Below, one piece after another: positions 12,402 through 32,513 of a stretch of 64,000 nucleotides of DNA (its first letter is position 1; each line of letters begins with the position of its first letter). The notes under the pieces were generated by a model. It was not told the DNA's origin, made no database searches, and saw nothing but the letters and a program-made list of their open reading frames with translations. The DNA is taken from assembly GCA_037178975.1 (NCBI GenBank), contig JASJZH010000006.1, forward strand, positions 2,728,001 through 2,792,000, in the 5' to 3' direction. This DNA is from Oscheius tipulae (lineage: Eukaryota > Nematoda > Chromadorea > Rhabditida > Rhabditidae). A program made the position numbers and the translations under genes.

Positions 12402-15400
12402 TGCGTTCTGAAAGAGATCTAATAAACAGGTGCAGGCAAAGTGTTTGGACCAAGAGAATAATCAAATAAGGAAGACGAAGGGGTAAAGTTTGGAAAGAGA
12501 TCAGTCACCGTGATCGTACTAAGGGTAAAGAACGTTGGGTATCGTTGAAAGACACCTAAACTTCACTTCGGGGATACTTTTCCCTCTTTAAACACAAGAT
12601 AGTTTTCCAAGAAAACAAGCTGAAACCGTTCTAAATATGCCCCAGAATGATTTCAATTCTGCATTCCGGGTTTCAATAACACTTCATGATGCAAAGTAAT
12701 TAGAGTGTCAGACACGGCCTGGTGCGAAAAGAAAGAATTTCTCCAACATTTTGTGAAATCAGTCGATGACTCATTCATCTCGAAATATATTTTTGATCCA
12801 ATCAGACGTCTAAAAGTGAATCAGAAACATCGTAAACAACAGCTTTTTGAGCAAGGTACATTCGACGCATGAACAGCGCAAATTAGAGAGGCAGGAGTTG
12901 GTCGCACGCACCTAAACGTAACCACGAAAGATAAAAAGTTAACTGATAACCCCTTGAGTAATGTCTAGACGTTCAAAATAAGTCCAAAAATGAGTATGGA
13001 TCCAGAAGAAAAGCGGTAAATAGTGAAAGAAGGAGTGCGAAAGACCAGAACTCGTATTAATATGCCCAGACCTTCATTTAGACTGAAAAACATAAGTGGG
13101 TGCCAATTTGAAGGGCATTGTCATGGGATTGTTATAATTTGAAGCCAAAAAAGATGAAGATAGGGAGCATTCGGCAGGACAAAGAGTATCTCTTGAAGAT
13201 TGAACTGGTCATGCGATCGTATCACAAGTTTGAAAAAGAAGACGTACAAAGACAAATTTTGCCAAAGACCTGCTTCCTCTCAATTTGAACACTAGGATTA
13301 GGCTGGATAATAAGATTAGATGAAGTCGTACAGGGTTCAAAATTTTTTGCGCGTCCGCTTTGCTGAAAAATATGACGTGAAAGCCTCGCAACACGCATAG
13401 AACACCAAGGATTAGGGCGACTATTCGACGTGGGAGGACCGTAAAATTCACCGATCCGGCTGAATGGCCAAAAGTTTTGCGGGCGTCGTAAGATTTTTCC
13501 TCGAAGATGTTTGTTAGCTCGACGAACACTCCAGCCTCATTTCACAATGCGCAGATGCAAAAGAACAAAAACAATATAACTGCAGGAATAGTTCCCTGAT
13601 GAGATGAGAATTGGTACGAGAACAGGAACCAGGACACGCCAGTTTAATAGTTTAACTGTACGATGGTCACGTGACATCGCACGGATTCGTTACACACACA
13701 CAATTTATGGAAAACAGCGCTGTCCACTACACTCGCGTACTCTAGGACTGAATTTCCGGGAAGAGTGGTCAACAATTAAATAAATTGCGCTAAAGAAAGA
13801 CTTCAGCACAGAGGGTTCTTTCATCCTATATTTCGAAGTTTGAGTAGGCGACAGACGCAACGTTTTTTAAAATAAGGCTGATTAAGATGTTTTGGGCACA
13901 GTGCAAGTAACTGATCGGACATCGCGATAAATATTCAATTATTAAAGCGAAGACGCAAAATGCTTCGTGGTGATCAATGTCCCTATCACGCTTATGTTTG
14001 TACGAGCCACCGGCAAAAAGAGAACAGCACCCACGCAGCTATAAGTCGTGAATGCGGATTATGCCGACTTTTGGAACCAAAGCCATGTCGGTTCTCATGG
14101 GGACCCGTGAGAGGCTTCCCTCAAATCTGCTATAAACGTAAAAAATGATAACTATTGAAGTATGTTTATGTTTTTTTCCGGGAACATCTTCATCAGGGAG
14201 TCGGATTGAGATCGAAGGTTACTTTCGCACAGGTAAACAAAGAAAAACTGTCTTGTGCTCGAAAATTTAGAGATCTCTGGGATTAGACTGAATAGCTGCA
14301 AAGGCATTTACAGCCTGTACGAGATTCTTAATGCTGCCAGGTCAATGCACTTCCGTGGAGAATGAAAATGCCAAAGAACAAACTTCAAAACGTAACACAT
14401 CCGGATGTGGTTTTTGAGAGTGGCCGACATGCGGAATGTGGGAGGCGAGGCTTGCACAAAGGAATAACTGAAAAGTCCCGACACGTGAGCTCGCGTAGAA
14501 AAGATTTGTCATATTTATGTGATTAAACATTTTTGCTTAGATCTGTGCTCGTGACTGTTTTGTAAAAAATATATATATATATATATATATAAACAGAATC
14601 TTGTTGTATAGCCATGATGGTCTATCTATAGTAGTCCATCTTCCCTTTCTGCATTTGCGTCGAAGTCAGTGATCTTCAGATAAAAATCTCTATTAATGTT
14701 TTTTTTTTTTGCCGAATTCGATGTTCGCATTCTGAATGTTGCTTATTTCAGATCCTTTTAGCAAAGTCATGTACAAAAGAAGATTTATGAATAGATAGAG
14801 ACCATACCTATATTTTACACATTAAAATGGCTGACAAATCGCTATTGTAAAAATAGCGTTGTTGAATCAGGAAGACCCGTCAGACTAGACTGTTACAAGC
14901 CTGTTATAATCAGTCACGCCTTGTGAGATGCTCTGTCTTCTACAAACAACTATGAAAGAAATATATATATTATTTAAAAGAAGCAAATTTCCATTCATCT
15001 CTCTGGTCGTTCGGGTGGTCAGCTCGTCTCTTTTGATTAGAGCGGAGCTACCATGAAAATCTATTTCGGAATCACAGGCTAATTGATGGAGACAATTCGA
15101 GATGTCACATGACACAGTAGAGGGATGCCATCTATATTTGTGTTTGTGAGACATAAAATGATTCTAAGACAGATTTCAATAAAATAATGAGGGGAAAGGC
15201 GGAAATGAGCTAGCTTTTTCACTACAATAACCGTCAAATGTGTAGAAACCAGTCAAATCCTGGACACACAGCATAAGAAAAATGCAATAGAGCGGGGTAG
15301 AGAGCGTAACAAACAGTTATGACAAAAGTTGTAGAGCTGCGGATATATGAGTTATGGTATTCCGAAGTAATTACAAGCAACTGGGTGTGTAGTCCTGAGA

Positions 15401-15639
15401 GATCCATGGTTTAGAAGAGTCGCAAACCCCCGTCCACCAGTCTCCCAGTTCAATTTGTTTGTGAGTGCTTTGTATGACAATGGGATTGGTTTGTGTGTGT
15501 TTTTAGAAGAAGGTTCAGGAGAGAACCGCCCGACTAGTATGATATACGACACGAAAATAAATTCGAAAAAAAAGAAACGGCCGACTAGGGAGAATTCAGC
15601 TGGAGAAGGGTGTGTGCTACAGAGGAGGGAAGAGACAAT
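12402..15639. other. Intergenic DNA without a convincing gene
   Basis: A 3.2-kb gap between the chemoreceptor and the 3' end of par-1. It has an (AT) microsatellite at 14569-14590 and scattered open frames. The longest, a 106-codon minus-strand frame at 13209-13529 with hydrophobic stretches, has no recognisable family and no supporting splice pattern. Nothing else stands out. Confidence 0.5.
14569..14590. repeat. (AT)11 microsatellite
   Basis: Eleven perfect AT dinucleotides flanked by an A run on the left and AAACAG on the right. A simple-sequence repeat with no sign of function. Confidence 0.9.
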
Positions 15640-21998
<6,359 letters not shown>

Positions 21999-24900
21999 GT
22001 TTGAACCATCTGCCAGCGGGCTCCTTACCGTCTAAAAAGGTACACGAGTATGTGGATTAACTAGAGTGAAAGAGTGACCGGAGAGTGTCAGTCGGGGGCG
22101 ACGAAAGAACTCGTTCCGCCCGTTATACCAACGCGCCATTGTAAATGTTCCATGGACCGAACACACTGCAGCGCACAAATTAGAAGAATGAAGCTGGGTT
22201 CCTCTAGTCCAGTAAAAAAATATTTTCGCTATATAAAATAGTTTCTGGCTCGGGAGCTAAATGCGTTTGAGAGCTAAGATTAGATGCGATCTGGGTCACG
22301 AATGAGGTAATAGTAGTTATTGAACAACGAAGGAAATTTTTTTAGATTATTTGGGGAAAAAGTATGGTAACATACCAAGTATCTGGTGAGAAAGAACGTC
22401 ATGCGGAGCTTGTGTGTTAGTTTACTGCAGTAGGAAGCTATAAACTTTTGTAGCCTAATCGATTGCAGCTGCGCAAAGCATCAAAAAACTTGCGCTTTTC
22501 CTATTCACAAAAGCAACTGTTTTTGCTTCATCGTTCATTAGGCTAATTCTTTAGTGAAGGGCTTCGGTAATTGGAGGGAACCCGACAGATGGCTGTCTCT
22601 CTCCGATACGCACACAAATATAGGCAACTGCGCGTCTCTTTCAGTCAGTTTACATACTATCAGATGATCAAAAAGCATGATTTAAGAGGGGCAATGGAAA
22701 GGTGCTTCCACTCGATCGGAGCCTTTGTGCAAACGAGCGACAGATCAATAGCCTTTAACTTTTAATATTCAAAGAGTAGAAATCAATATATAGCTGTAAT
22801 TAAAGGTCGCCGATGCATCATGCTACCCTCCCAGGCGGCTGTATGACTGGTTAGGCCACCTGAGACAGACACCTGTACTAGTCGGGAAGAGTATTAGTCT
22901 AACGAGACCGGCGGAAAACTGTCAATAGAGGGAGTTAGATCAAAAATTATTCAAAGAACGTGTTTGAAAACATGAAAGAACCTGAAAACCGGCAAGATTT
23001 TAAAACCCAAACGTGTGGGAAAGTTCCTTGTTGGTAATCGGCCTGAGACTGTACTCAATAATTCAGGAGGAATCTTGACGATGTGCTGATGTATTTGTGG
23101 TAAAAAGAAGAAATACCCCTAATTACACGTAACATCTTTCATGTCCAAACCTTGAACATCGTCAGCTAACAAATGCGGTTTTGCTTTTTTGGGCGTCTAG
23201 GAGCAGAGGTAAAGAGAGAGACAAAACTTCTCGTGTTTGAACTAGAGAGAGTTATCGTTTTGTGGGAAAAACCCACGATGACCTCTATTTTTCTTGATCA
23301 AATTGGGGGCGCATGTGCTAATTTCAAGGTCTTTACTCCATGCCTACGGTTGCGAGACCCACAACTTCTCTTCTAGGAAGAAGAACAACGATCTCTCGCG
23401 ACTGTCCTTGTGCGGCTCGTTATTTGTGCTGTGGCGAGAGAGAGGAGAAGAATAAATAGTGGAGAGCAGACAAAGTGGAGCGAACATCACGACTGGGTAA
23501 GAGAACGACGTGGTAATGTTTTTCTCTCGTCCAAACAGCGTCGAAATCTTAAAAACAAGGCGGTCCAGCACAAAATTGCTCAAGACAGCTGTTTGTCTTC
23601 ATTTGGAGCCAGAGGACACTAGCAGCCTACGGCATCAAGAAATACACATGTTTACAGCGTGTCAGAAGTCCCCGAAACGAATGAAATTGAGCTGAAAGGA
23701 GAGTGTGAGCTCCAGTGTTAGTGTGATTTCTTGGGGGGCACATTCCGGTCTATCCGGCAGGCCGCCAGCTGGGCCAGAAATAGCGGTCCGCGGGGGGGGG
23801 GGGCTGAGGTTTGGGTGACCGAGCTGATCGTAGCCCGAAAACGACCTAAATCGATTGATCGCCTCTCCCGATCTGTCATTGAAGAGTGTGAGAAAGAAGG
23901 AAAAGTATATGTGTCCTTCGACCTAAAGACTTTCCACAAGTCTGAACAGTATCATATCTACTTCTAATAAAAAGAGGGTTTCCCGATGCTTGAGTTTCTT
24001 CAGTACAGTCACCGTTATACACTTCAGGTTATTCCGAATGTGGCACAATACGGCACTGCTTCTGATTCTTTGAAAAAAGTAAAAGTACGATGAGCAGCAA
24101 AGAAATAATAGCAAAGTGACCTAACAAAGAATAAAACAAAAGATAGAGAAGAGGAACTAGAAAAGTTCAGCTCCGTTTTGTTTGATCTCCCGCCCTGCTT
24201 CGATTACTTGGACCCCGAGGTTTTTGTCAAGCTTCTCAAGATCTATTTTCCCACGAATGAGAGCCCGATTCAAAGACAGTCATACGTCGCGTGGTTTTAA
24301 TGCTTTTTATGCCGTGAGACAGTACAGGAATCGATTTGGTCCGTCAATAAACGTAGCAAAGGGCTAGGCCGCAGGCAGAGAGAATTGTTATTCAGTCGAT
24401 GCTACGCAGCGAAACTCCCAGGTCTGTCGGCGTCTCGCCATCCCGAGCAATATCTCGTCGTTTGACTAACCGCCAACACTCTGCAGTCTCCTTAGCCAGC
24501 ATGCTATCCTGGTTGCGCAGTCAGAACCCTCACTCGGTCATATATAACGTAATGCGGGAGAGAGGAAAGGGAATCCCCGAACGCCCTTAAGGATGTTCTT
24601 TTCCTTTAGAGTTGGACTTCTTGTGATGTACGCGACTAAAACCAGCTGTTATAATTGCGAGCTGCCGGAACAAAGGACTGGACCAGGTGTACACACCCAC
24701 CCCGGGAAAGCCTTGCAACTTAAAGTTATTACAAAACTCTGAAAAGCGCAGAAGTATGTGAACAAACTTGAAAAAGGAAGATTTCATTAGAAGATTGAGC
24801 AAATTGGAGGATTCACCGGCTTGAAATGAATCAAAAGAAGAAATGGAGAGAGACAGACAAGAACGACAGATTTGCTGCGGGCCTAATTGTCGAATTGGTC

Positions 24901-27900
24901 AAAGAAAACAGGTGTTGTGAAACGGAGCGTGAAATAGAACGAGACGAGTCGATGAACAGGAGACTGGACTTCTTTCGACTGAGTCACTTTCCCGCCGCCC
25001 CCGAATACAGTTTGTTTAAGGAATAGTTACGGGTCAGAGGATGAGTAAGCATCTAAGTCAATAGGTCTTGGAAAGTAATAAAGTTTAGTAAGAAATAAAA
25101 TTAAAGAATTATCGCAATGTACTAGCTGTAATTGTTATGAAAGCGGTGTTTGTCGCACAAGTGTCCCAAGAACTTTGAATCGTGTAATTATGGGAGAGTT
25201 ACCGAGGATACCTTCTGAATGTTGTCGAGGGTTTCGCATTTGAATGTCGAGTAATGAGTCTAGAGCAGACGAACCTCTGACTGAACTCGACTGGCTTTCT
25301 CACAGCATTACATTGCTTTTCGTCAAGAAGAACACCAGACATGTGGCACTCTCAGAAACGAAGTTTCATTAATCTTTAGATGGGACACCATTGTATAATG
25401 GCAAAAAGCTGGAAGAACGGAAATCCCGTAAAAAGAGCTGCAATGTCGCAAATGGAAGCAAAGGAAGTGCTGCGCTTGTTAGCGTGACGCGTTTCGTGAT
25501 TGATGGCCAGCAGAAAGGAGCATCCCAGGCTGCTTTGAAGAGACACAGTGATAGAAGGAACACATCGATTCATTCCTATGAAAGAGCTTAGGCGAACGTC
25601 ATTTGAATGATGTTTAAGAGGAGCTAAGCTGGCTGGAAAATAAAGTAAGAGAGAAAGACATACGGCAAAGAACAGCTGTCAACTGTCGAGACTCGTCGCA
25701 GAATGTATTCTGTCTGTTTGTAGACAGACAGGAAACGCCCGTCAACAGGATTATTACTCGGAACACAAACAGCTTAACATTAAAAAGCGAATAATGTTTC
25801 AAATCCAACAGTTCAAATCTGAATCAGGTTTTGAGGAGATACTTGAAAACTGTGTTGCTATGAAGAACGGACTTTCTTTGCCAGTAATACGACATCTTAG
25901 TATATAGGTTTGAGGAAGCGATAGTAGAGGGTAGTCGGAACACACTAGAAAGGGCAGCTGAACTGAGCTCTACCCAGAGGCAAACAAATGGGAAAAGCGC
26001 CGCTTTGACGCTCTCTCATTACGCGTCGACGGCTGAAACCAACGGTCCAGCTGACTCTGAAACAAATCCAGACGAGGCACGATAATGTTAAAGAAAGTAA
26101 GTTACGTTTGCCTGAACGACAACTGACTCGCCAACGAGTTAGTGCGTCTGGGGCAGCCTATACTTGAACTCTGTGAACAAGGCTCGTAAGAGCCGGGAGG
26201 GTTCTCCAACCAGCCTCTACATTCACAAAAAGTGTTTGTATACACAACGATAACGTTTCTGGATGGAAGAGAAGTGGGCTCACTGCGATCTCTCACAAGT
26301 GCGTGGGGATGATGACGGAAAAGGTAATTTAAGGTAGGCGCTCTTACAGAAGAAACTGCAGAAAGAACGAAAAACAAAGGATTATTCACTCTTCCGAGAT
26401 CAAACGAGGTCAGCCTTATCAGCGAAAGTAAAAAATCTTTCGAAATACAGCAGCTGCACAAATTATAAAGGAAAAAGCTTTCCCACGATGTCTAGTTGCT
26501 GGAATTTATCTGTTTATCTCGCCTCTAAAATCACATTCTGCCAGAGAGACAACCGACAACAACAAAATTCGTTTTGTTCGTGCAGCAGATCGCCTTAGTT
26601 AGACTGCAAATGCTGGCCGGAAAGGCGTAAAAAGAGATAAGATCCAGTGAACAAAATCTACAAGCTATTCATGAGGAATAGGGGAAAGCAATCATCCGCG
26701 GAGGGCCCCTCTACGTCATTCCCCAAAAGACCTCCATAAAATGGCAAATAAAGTATCGTGAGACAACTTTTAGTTTTGCTCTTCGATGATCTTGTCCCAA
26801 AAATGTCTAGTGTATTGGGACAGTTAAAATCATCCCAGAAGTAAAAGAAAGAGGTCGCACTAGAAAATAGGTCGAGTAGTCGAGACCTCATTACCAAAAG
26901 ACTCTAGAAGGTTTTAAGAGAAGGAAATTAGCACAAAGCACTCTCGAAAATTGGCTGCTCCCCTTTTTGTGAAACAGAATCGGAAACTTTTTGAACACAA
27001 ATAGCCGGCCAGCATATTCCGGCGTGGCATGAATGGTCTGCTAAAGCTTTCTCTTCGCTCGAATGAATTGACGCCGTGCAAAATGCATGCCTAGTTTGAT
27101 GTTCCGACTTTGAAAAGAGTAAAGGACGGAACGGGCCGGATAATATATAGATGGCCTTGAAATGGACATGTTATCTCTGTGCAAATGATTAGCGATAAGG
27201 CGACAACGGAGGTGGGCGAAGGTTTCGGCTGGCCTCTCTCTTTCTTTGATAACATAGAGGAGGGGATGCTCCAATATGAACATTTGATTGAAGTCTTTGA
27301 ATCAAATTATCTTCCTCCACACGGATTTTCCCTTCAGCGATAAGCAGATTAGGAACGCGTGGGCTTTTTAGTGGGAAACGAAAAATATCAGTCAGATCGA
27401 AACAGTTGAACTGGCGGATAGGCAGCCGAAGAGAGAGTGGTCAAAGGCCTCGACCATTGTGAATGATCAGACCGGTTACCTCCTCTTACGGCCGAGGCCA
27501 GTCGCTCACTACCCGCACGAGACTCAACCTTCCAATGCATATCAATCTTTTTCAGTCGTGTTGAAAACGCTAAGCCTCGGCAGAAAGGGCTTTCTTGAGT
27601 GATGACCGCCGACGACTAAAAATTGCTAAAGCTACTTAGCTGGTGCCGGGTTGACGAATTTGGAGCGAACAAGGGTGCTGTTTAGGGCAACTTTAGGAGA
27701 ACAAATGAATCACAAGTTCGTTTAAACATATGAGGCGCCAGAAGTGCCAACAAAAACCTCAAACAAACACCGGAGAGAAAAGCCCAACGTCGGACAAAAT
27801 GAAATGGCCATGAGCAGCAGCCGTGATTTCAGGGCTCGCAGCGTTTCCATAAAATATTTACTACCTTCCGTGTTTTGTAATGCAAGGAAGTTTAGAATCG

Positions 27901-28110
27901 TAGCTAGGAGACATCATGAAATTGTTTGAAATTCTCATAATCCGAACGAAACTACTCTCAAAACCAAGAGCTGTGTGAAAAAGGAGGCATGCAGGATATA
28001 CAACCTTTGGGAGAATGCTCACGGAAGACGCTATGTTTACTTGCATTGTCTACGTCTGTAAACAAACAGGAAGTGCTCGTGCCAGACACGTAAATGTGAT
28101 TCATTCTTAC
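21999..28110. other. Long 5' flank or first intron of par-1
   Basis: About 6.1 kb with many short open frames on both strands but no family hit and no consistent splice pattern. It separates the proximal par-1 start from the upstream candidate first exon at 28111-28419, so it is probably promoter and intron DNA. It holds a G12 run at 23792-23803. A minus-strand segment at 24161-24280 reads like protein (KIDLEKLDKNLGVQVIEAGR) but lacks a good start or acceptor. Confidence 0.45.
23792..23803 (+). repeat. G12 homopolymer tract
   Basis: Twelve consecutive guanines, preceded by CGGTCCGC and followed by CTGAGG. Monoguanine tracts of this kind can fold as G-quadruplexes, and in C. elegans they are deletion-prone without the DOG-1/FANCJ helicase. 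No gene function is implied. Confidence 0.85.
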
Positions 28111-28419
28111 CTGAACGTCACGATTCGATTTTGAGTGAATTCGATCCACACTTCGACGTCTGCGACGTTCTCGCTGTTCTCTAGGTACGGATGACGAAGT
28201 ATGAACAACTGATGTGGTTAGCAAGACGTCAGGGGCGGCACTGGCCCTGCGACGTTCTTTTGGCTGAGATTGCTGTTCGGCTGAGTCTTCTGGTGTTTTA
28301 CGAAACGGCACCAGATGAGCAAGAAAGGAGACGGAGCGTCTGCTCAACGTTTTCGACAAACGTTTTGTCCAGGTCTTTCGTTCGACCGGTGCTGGTGATT
28401 GTTCGTCCGCTACAGACAT
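28111..28419 (-). CDS. Candidate alternative first exon of par-1
   Basis: A 309-nt open exon encodes 103 residues beginning MSVADEQSPAPVERKTW and ending SKSNRDVQ at a GTAAGA donor in phase 0. The ATG is 11 nt after a TTCTTCAG acceptor, which fits trans-splicing. The next same-strand phase-0 acceptor in an open coding frame is the par-1 exon starting EHVNAPASVD at about 21455, the same one the short isoform uses. The sequence is rich in Arg, Ser and Lys (RLSKTLSRRSVSF; RERRRRRSVDR), like a disordered kinase leader. C. elegans par-1 also has long isoforms with different N-termini. The link across 6.6 kb is inferred; it could instead be a small separate gene. Confidence 0.5.
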
Positions 28420-31284
28420 CCTAACACATTCTGAAGAATAAAAATTGTCGAGGGAGTCGTAGTAGAAAAAAGTCAAGAGCAGAAATAACTACACTCAGAG
28501 ACAAGGTGGATAGCGGAAATCCTGTCTAGAAATGTGGCAACTCAGCTAAAAAAATAAGCGCTGAATCATGCAACTCACTCAGAAACTCAAGCATTTGGGC
28601 AGTTTTGTTGTCAGTGCAGTAGTTGATTAAAAAATGCCAGCCAAAACACGCATCATTATGGGGTTACCCTGTAATAACAGACCAAAACAAGGCGGTTCCG
28701 AACTATAAATAGCAAACGAGTCTCCAAATATGATATCTTAAAAATAGGCTGTCTATGCATGAAAGAGAGATCATCTATCGATGTTATAGGACGGGTTTGA
28801 CCCGGCCGCGGTCACAAAGGTTCAAAACAGGCTACACTATCATCTGTATATTTAAATTCATTTTTTTAATATATGCAAGTTGGATTCTCAAAAAGTGTTT
28901 CATATTTGAATTTGCCAATAATCAGAGTACGACCGAAAGATTGAACCGAAAACGGGTGTCAGAAGTCATACAGCAAATAATACCGTGTTCCGTTTGCCGG
29001 ATGGTCTTCGTTTGGAGCATTTTGTGGGATAGTCATTCTTTGCCATACTGAGTCAGATGAAACTTATCCTTTCAAATATCAGAAACCTCAACGTCGGGAA
29101 GCTAAAGCTTCGTTAAAACGGCACAAGAAAACTTGGAGCGAACTTTTCGCTGAAGCAGGAACGGAATAATCTTGGGCTCTGTTGTCACCTGCGCAAGTGT
29201 AACAGAGCTAAACAGCGCCAAGTAACAGCCACCTCTGTCTAATCACGGTGGTCGCATCTGCGGACACAGCCATAAATATGCGCAGCCAGAAGAAGGTCCG
29301 TATAATTGGAAAGATGCCCTGGAATAGGCTGTTGTGGCTAATAGTCAATCCTGGAAAAGACAACCAGGGAGGTCTTTGGAATGCAATACTCTCTTCTTAT
29401 TGGTCAAACACCGGGAAGCAGCGGGAGAGAGAAAATATTGAAGGGAATCTCGCTTAAATGACAGGAAGAGCGAAGTTTTTCTAACCGCAGCTGGACGCCA
29501 GATACCAGATGGCGGGAACCTAAGAAGGAACACCTGTAAGAGAGAGTCAAAGGACTGGGTGGTACCGAACGAAAACCGGAAACGGGAGGCAAAGGGCGAC
29601 TCTGTCAAATGAGCAATGTCTTTGAACGAAATGTTTCAGAAACCATCAAAACAACAGTGAAAAGGGATCGTTATCATTGAAAATTTACATAGAAGACCAT
29701 CTGATAAGGCTTGTTTTTCCTTGTATGAGAAGAAAAACGTGATAGTCTGACCTCAGAGACAAAGTACTTGTAGGTTTGACGTTTTCGAACACTCAATGCC
29801 AAAAACGTTTTCAAGAAAGCAAAAGAGGAGTTTTTCTCTTTGCCAAGGTTACGTTATACACTCTCTGTTCGTTCGAGAAAAACTAGTGCCTGGCCAAAGA
29901 GTTTGTTCTTCTTGAAATGCGGCAAGAGAGATGACCTCCCGTCAGTCATTACACCCTCAGGGCTATTATACATAAGCCCGGAGGCTAATATGTAACATTG
30001 ACAAAGCAATTGTTTGGTCCTGATGTCCTTGCAGAAAGTAAGAAGGGAGTGGCCGGATGGCCAAGACAGATATTATCATGCTTTTTAGGAAATACTGGTC
30101 AGCAAACTAGGTGGGTATAATGGGGGTGAGCCGGTCAAATTAAGACGCCCCGTAGCGGCTTCTACGTAACGGGCGACTTTTCGTTTGATTAGTAATTCGA
30201 AACCTGTGCTGGAACTGAGAAGATGAATTTTTTCAAAATGAAAATATTCGAAGAATGGGAGTTGTTTCCTATTCTTCGTTTAAATTTAGAGAGACATTAA
30301 AATTCTTCTCGACCATCGACTGGCCAAAGCAATTAAAATTTAAGGGTACAGCTGCCGGCTGTGCAGTAAAATGGCTAAGAATGCCATGGCCACTGTTCGG
30401 GAATCAGATAAGTACAGGTGAGAGTAAGGTCGTTTAAATGAGAACGGCAAGACCTATTTCTAGTCACAAATCCTACAGGAAAGATGATGACACAATCAAT
30501 ATGCAAATGTGCGCATGACCTTGTGAAGATGACCTGCCGACGCCATTGCGGAACGGAGCGCCGGAGGTGTGCGCGCACATTCATCGCCTATTACGAGGTC
30601 ACAATTACCAGCCGCAACCATTAGACTCATTGTTGTCCGGAGGCGTCTCGCATTGTATGGTATAGCCACGGGGCAGATGTTCCGAGTAGACCGAAAATTG
30701 AGTCCGACCAGTAGAACTTCAAGTTACCTACTTCAAATCTACCTATTTAAATTTTTTGCACAAATAAGCTAAAACACAAAAAAAACTTTTGAAAAACAAT
30801 CAAAGAATATGGACAATTGAGTGATAAGTCAAATCAACACGCTGAGTTGAATCAAATACTTATATTTTCCACACTGTATGGGTAATTTAGTCTATGGTTC
30901 AACGTCACAGCCAGACATATCTCGACAGTGATAGCAGGTTCCCAAGTTATAAACTTCCATCAGACGGCAACAAAAGTGCAAAGGTCAACTCACCTGAAAC
31001 ACGGGATGTTTCCCTCAGGTCTAATTTAAAAATTTTGAAACATACGGTTTGAAGACTACAAGTATTTTTCTCTCCTAAGGAAGTAGTAAACAAGCACGAA
31101 CTTTGATGAAGATGACTAACATACGCCGCAGTTTTGGTTCAGCTAGTCAACCTCGGAAACTATAATGATGAATGAAAGGTTCCGGGAGAAAGAAGAGAGG
31201 AATCAATGCCTCCAAGTGAAATATGAATGTGTGTTCGTGAGCCCGGGGTCCACTCTCATTAGTCAGTATTAGGATGGGACTCAC
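28420..31284. other. Probable intronic or intergenic DNA upstream of par-1
   Basis: A 2.9-kb stretch with no recognised gene. A 98-codon plus-strand frame at 28755-29051 is AT-rich and has no family resemblance. I see no RNA gene. Confidence 0.45.
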
Positions 31285-31338
31285 CGCATTCCTGCTGCTC
31301 CTCTTCAATTTGTTGATAAAATGTTGAGCCTTCTGCAT
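31285..31338 (-). CDS. Short candidate first exon (18 codons)
   Basis: MQKAQHFINKLKRSSRNA, ending at a GTGAGT donor in phase 0. The ATG lies 16 nt after a TTTCAG acceptor and only about 40 nt after the stop codon of the upstream gene (31381). The phase would fit splicing to the shared par-1 exon at 21455. The very short distance to the preceding stop also resembles an operon junction. Its assignment to par-1 is inferred. Confidence 0.35.
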
Positions 31339-31380
31339 GGTGGTTTTTGCGAAGCTGAAATGGTTGTTATTGGAAGACAA

Positions 31381-32400
31381 CTAAATTCCATCAAATAAGA
31401 GCGAGACAGGTTGTTCAATGATTCGGTCATAGAAACAGACATCTGCACTGAGCGCCAATACGTTACGAACAAAAGTAGAAACCCCCGGGAAGTGTTCAAG
31501 AGAATGACACGCATTTTGCGGACTTTGATTTGCTCGCTCATCTGCTAATACCTGCTCTGTACGGCTCTGCGAAAGATTCCTTCTGAGATGTAAAGCAATG
31601 CTCGAAACCTAAACAGTTAAATGTTGTGTTTATCTCGACCACGACCAGCCGGACAACACAATATGACGAAACAACACAACAGCGCCAACATACCGTCCGC
31701 GGAGAGCTTTGCGCCAAATGCTCAAAATATGCGGGGTAAGGGAAACTCTTTCGTAGAGGTACGAATCACTGTATCTTCCACGATACCGCTCTGGCAAGCG
31801 GCTCACAAGATTTCTGAACAAGACAAATGTAGCAAGATTGTATAAACGTTACAAAAGTACTTTTCTAGACAGACATGAAAATTTTGCAGGTAATCGGAAC
31901 AGGCATGAATGTGACAACTAAAATGTTTCACTGTCGTCAACCGGGATGCTTTTGATGTCATAGATAAACCTAAAGCAGAAATGACATTCCAAACTAAAAG
32001 GAATCACACGAATAGTGTTCCACTACGTATTATAAGTTATTGTAACATAGGGTAAATTTGTTTTTAGATGTAATATGGGAACTTTGAGAAAGATACTGTT
32101 TCTGTCCATTGGGAAGCTGAAAAGGTTGCGCAGTTTGTCGATGCTCATAAGACACACAATGCCTTCAGCGTCAAATTTAAACAGCCATCCGAAGTGCTTC
32201 GGTAATTGTGTGATCCCAGAAGACGTAATTTACGCCCTATCTCCAAGGGCGATCGTAATTATGCACTCGTTTTTTGATGGACTTTTTAGCTAGTTAATTC
32301 AATGTTTAAATTCTCGATGACTAGGGAAATGTGAGTGAGCTGGGCGAAAATGTCGACTCTCTAGGCCGTTGGTGAACATTCTAATGGGCGGTGTTGCAGA
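31381..32400 (-). CDS. Unrecognised multi-exon gene, 3' half resolved
   Basis: The last three exons are clear: 31813-31694 (NLVSRLPERYRGRYSD, then YERVSLTPHILSIWRKALRG), 31608-31552 (FRALLYISEGIFRRAVQS) and 31447-31381 (ADVCFYDRIIEQPVSLLFDG, then stop). They join in phase with TTCAG, TTTAG and CTCAG acceptors and GTATGT-like donors. Upstream, coding-like segments at 32400-31900 (for example PKHFGWLFKFDAEGIVCLM and YEHRQTAQPFQLPNGQ, in competing frames) could not be ordered with confidence. The residues look like a folded, basic protein, but I know no family to match. It may be the 3' part of the gene at 32514-34116, or a separate gene starting after it. Confidence 0.5.
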
Positions 32401-32513
32401 TTCTCCAAGATGAGCCAAAAAATGACTCTAGATAAGAGAGAAGTGCTGCAGTGATAGCAAAGTTCTTTGGATTTAGTTTTCTACAAACGCAATTCATAGT
32501 TTTTGGGAAAGAA

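Noticed and set aside
13209-13529. Minus-strand 106-codon frame with hydrophobic stretches
   Set aside because: No signal peptide, family resemblance or splice context; such lengths occur by chance in 3 kb of spacer.
24161-24540. Minus-strand pieces KIDLEKLDKNLGVQVIEAGR and ETAECWRLVKRRDIARDG
   Set aside because: They look protein-like, but stops precede them and there is no good start or acceptor; too weak to call a gene.
26102-26461. Minus-strand 119-codon frame in the par-1 flank
   Set aside because: Composition looks random and no exon signals or homologous motifs were seen.
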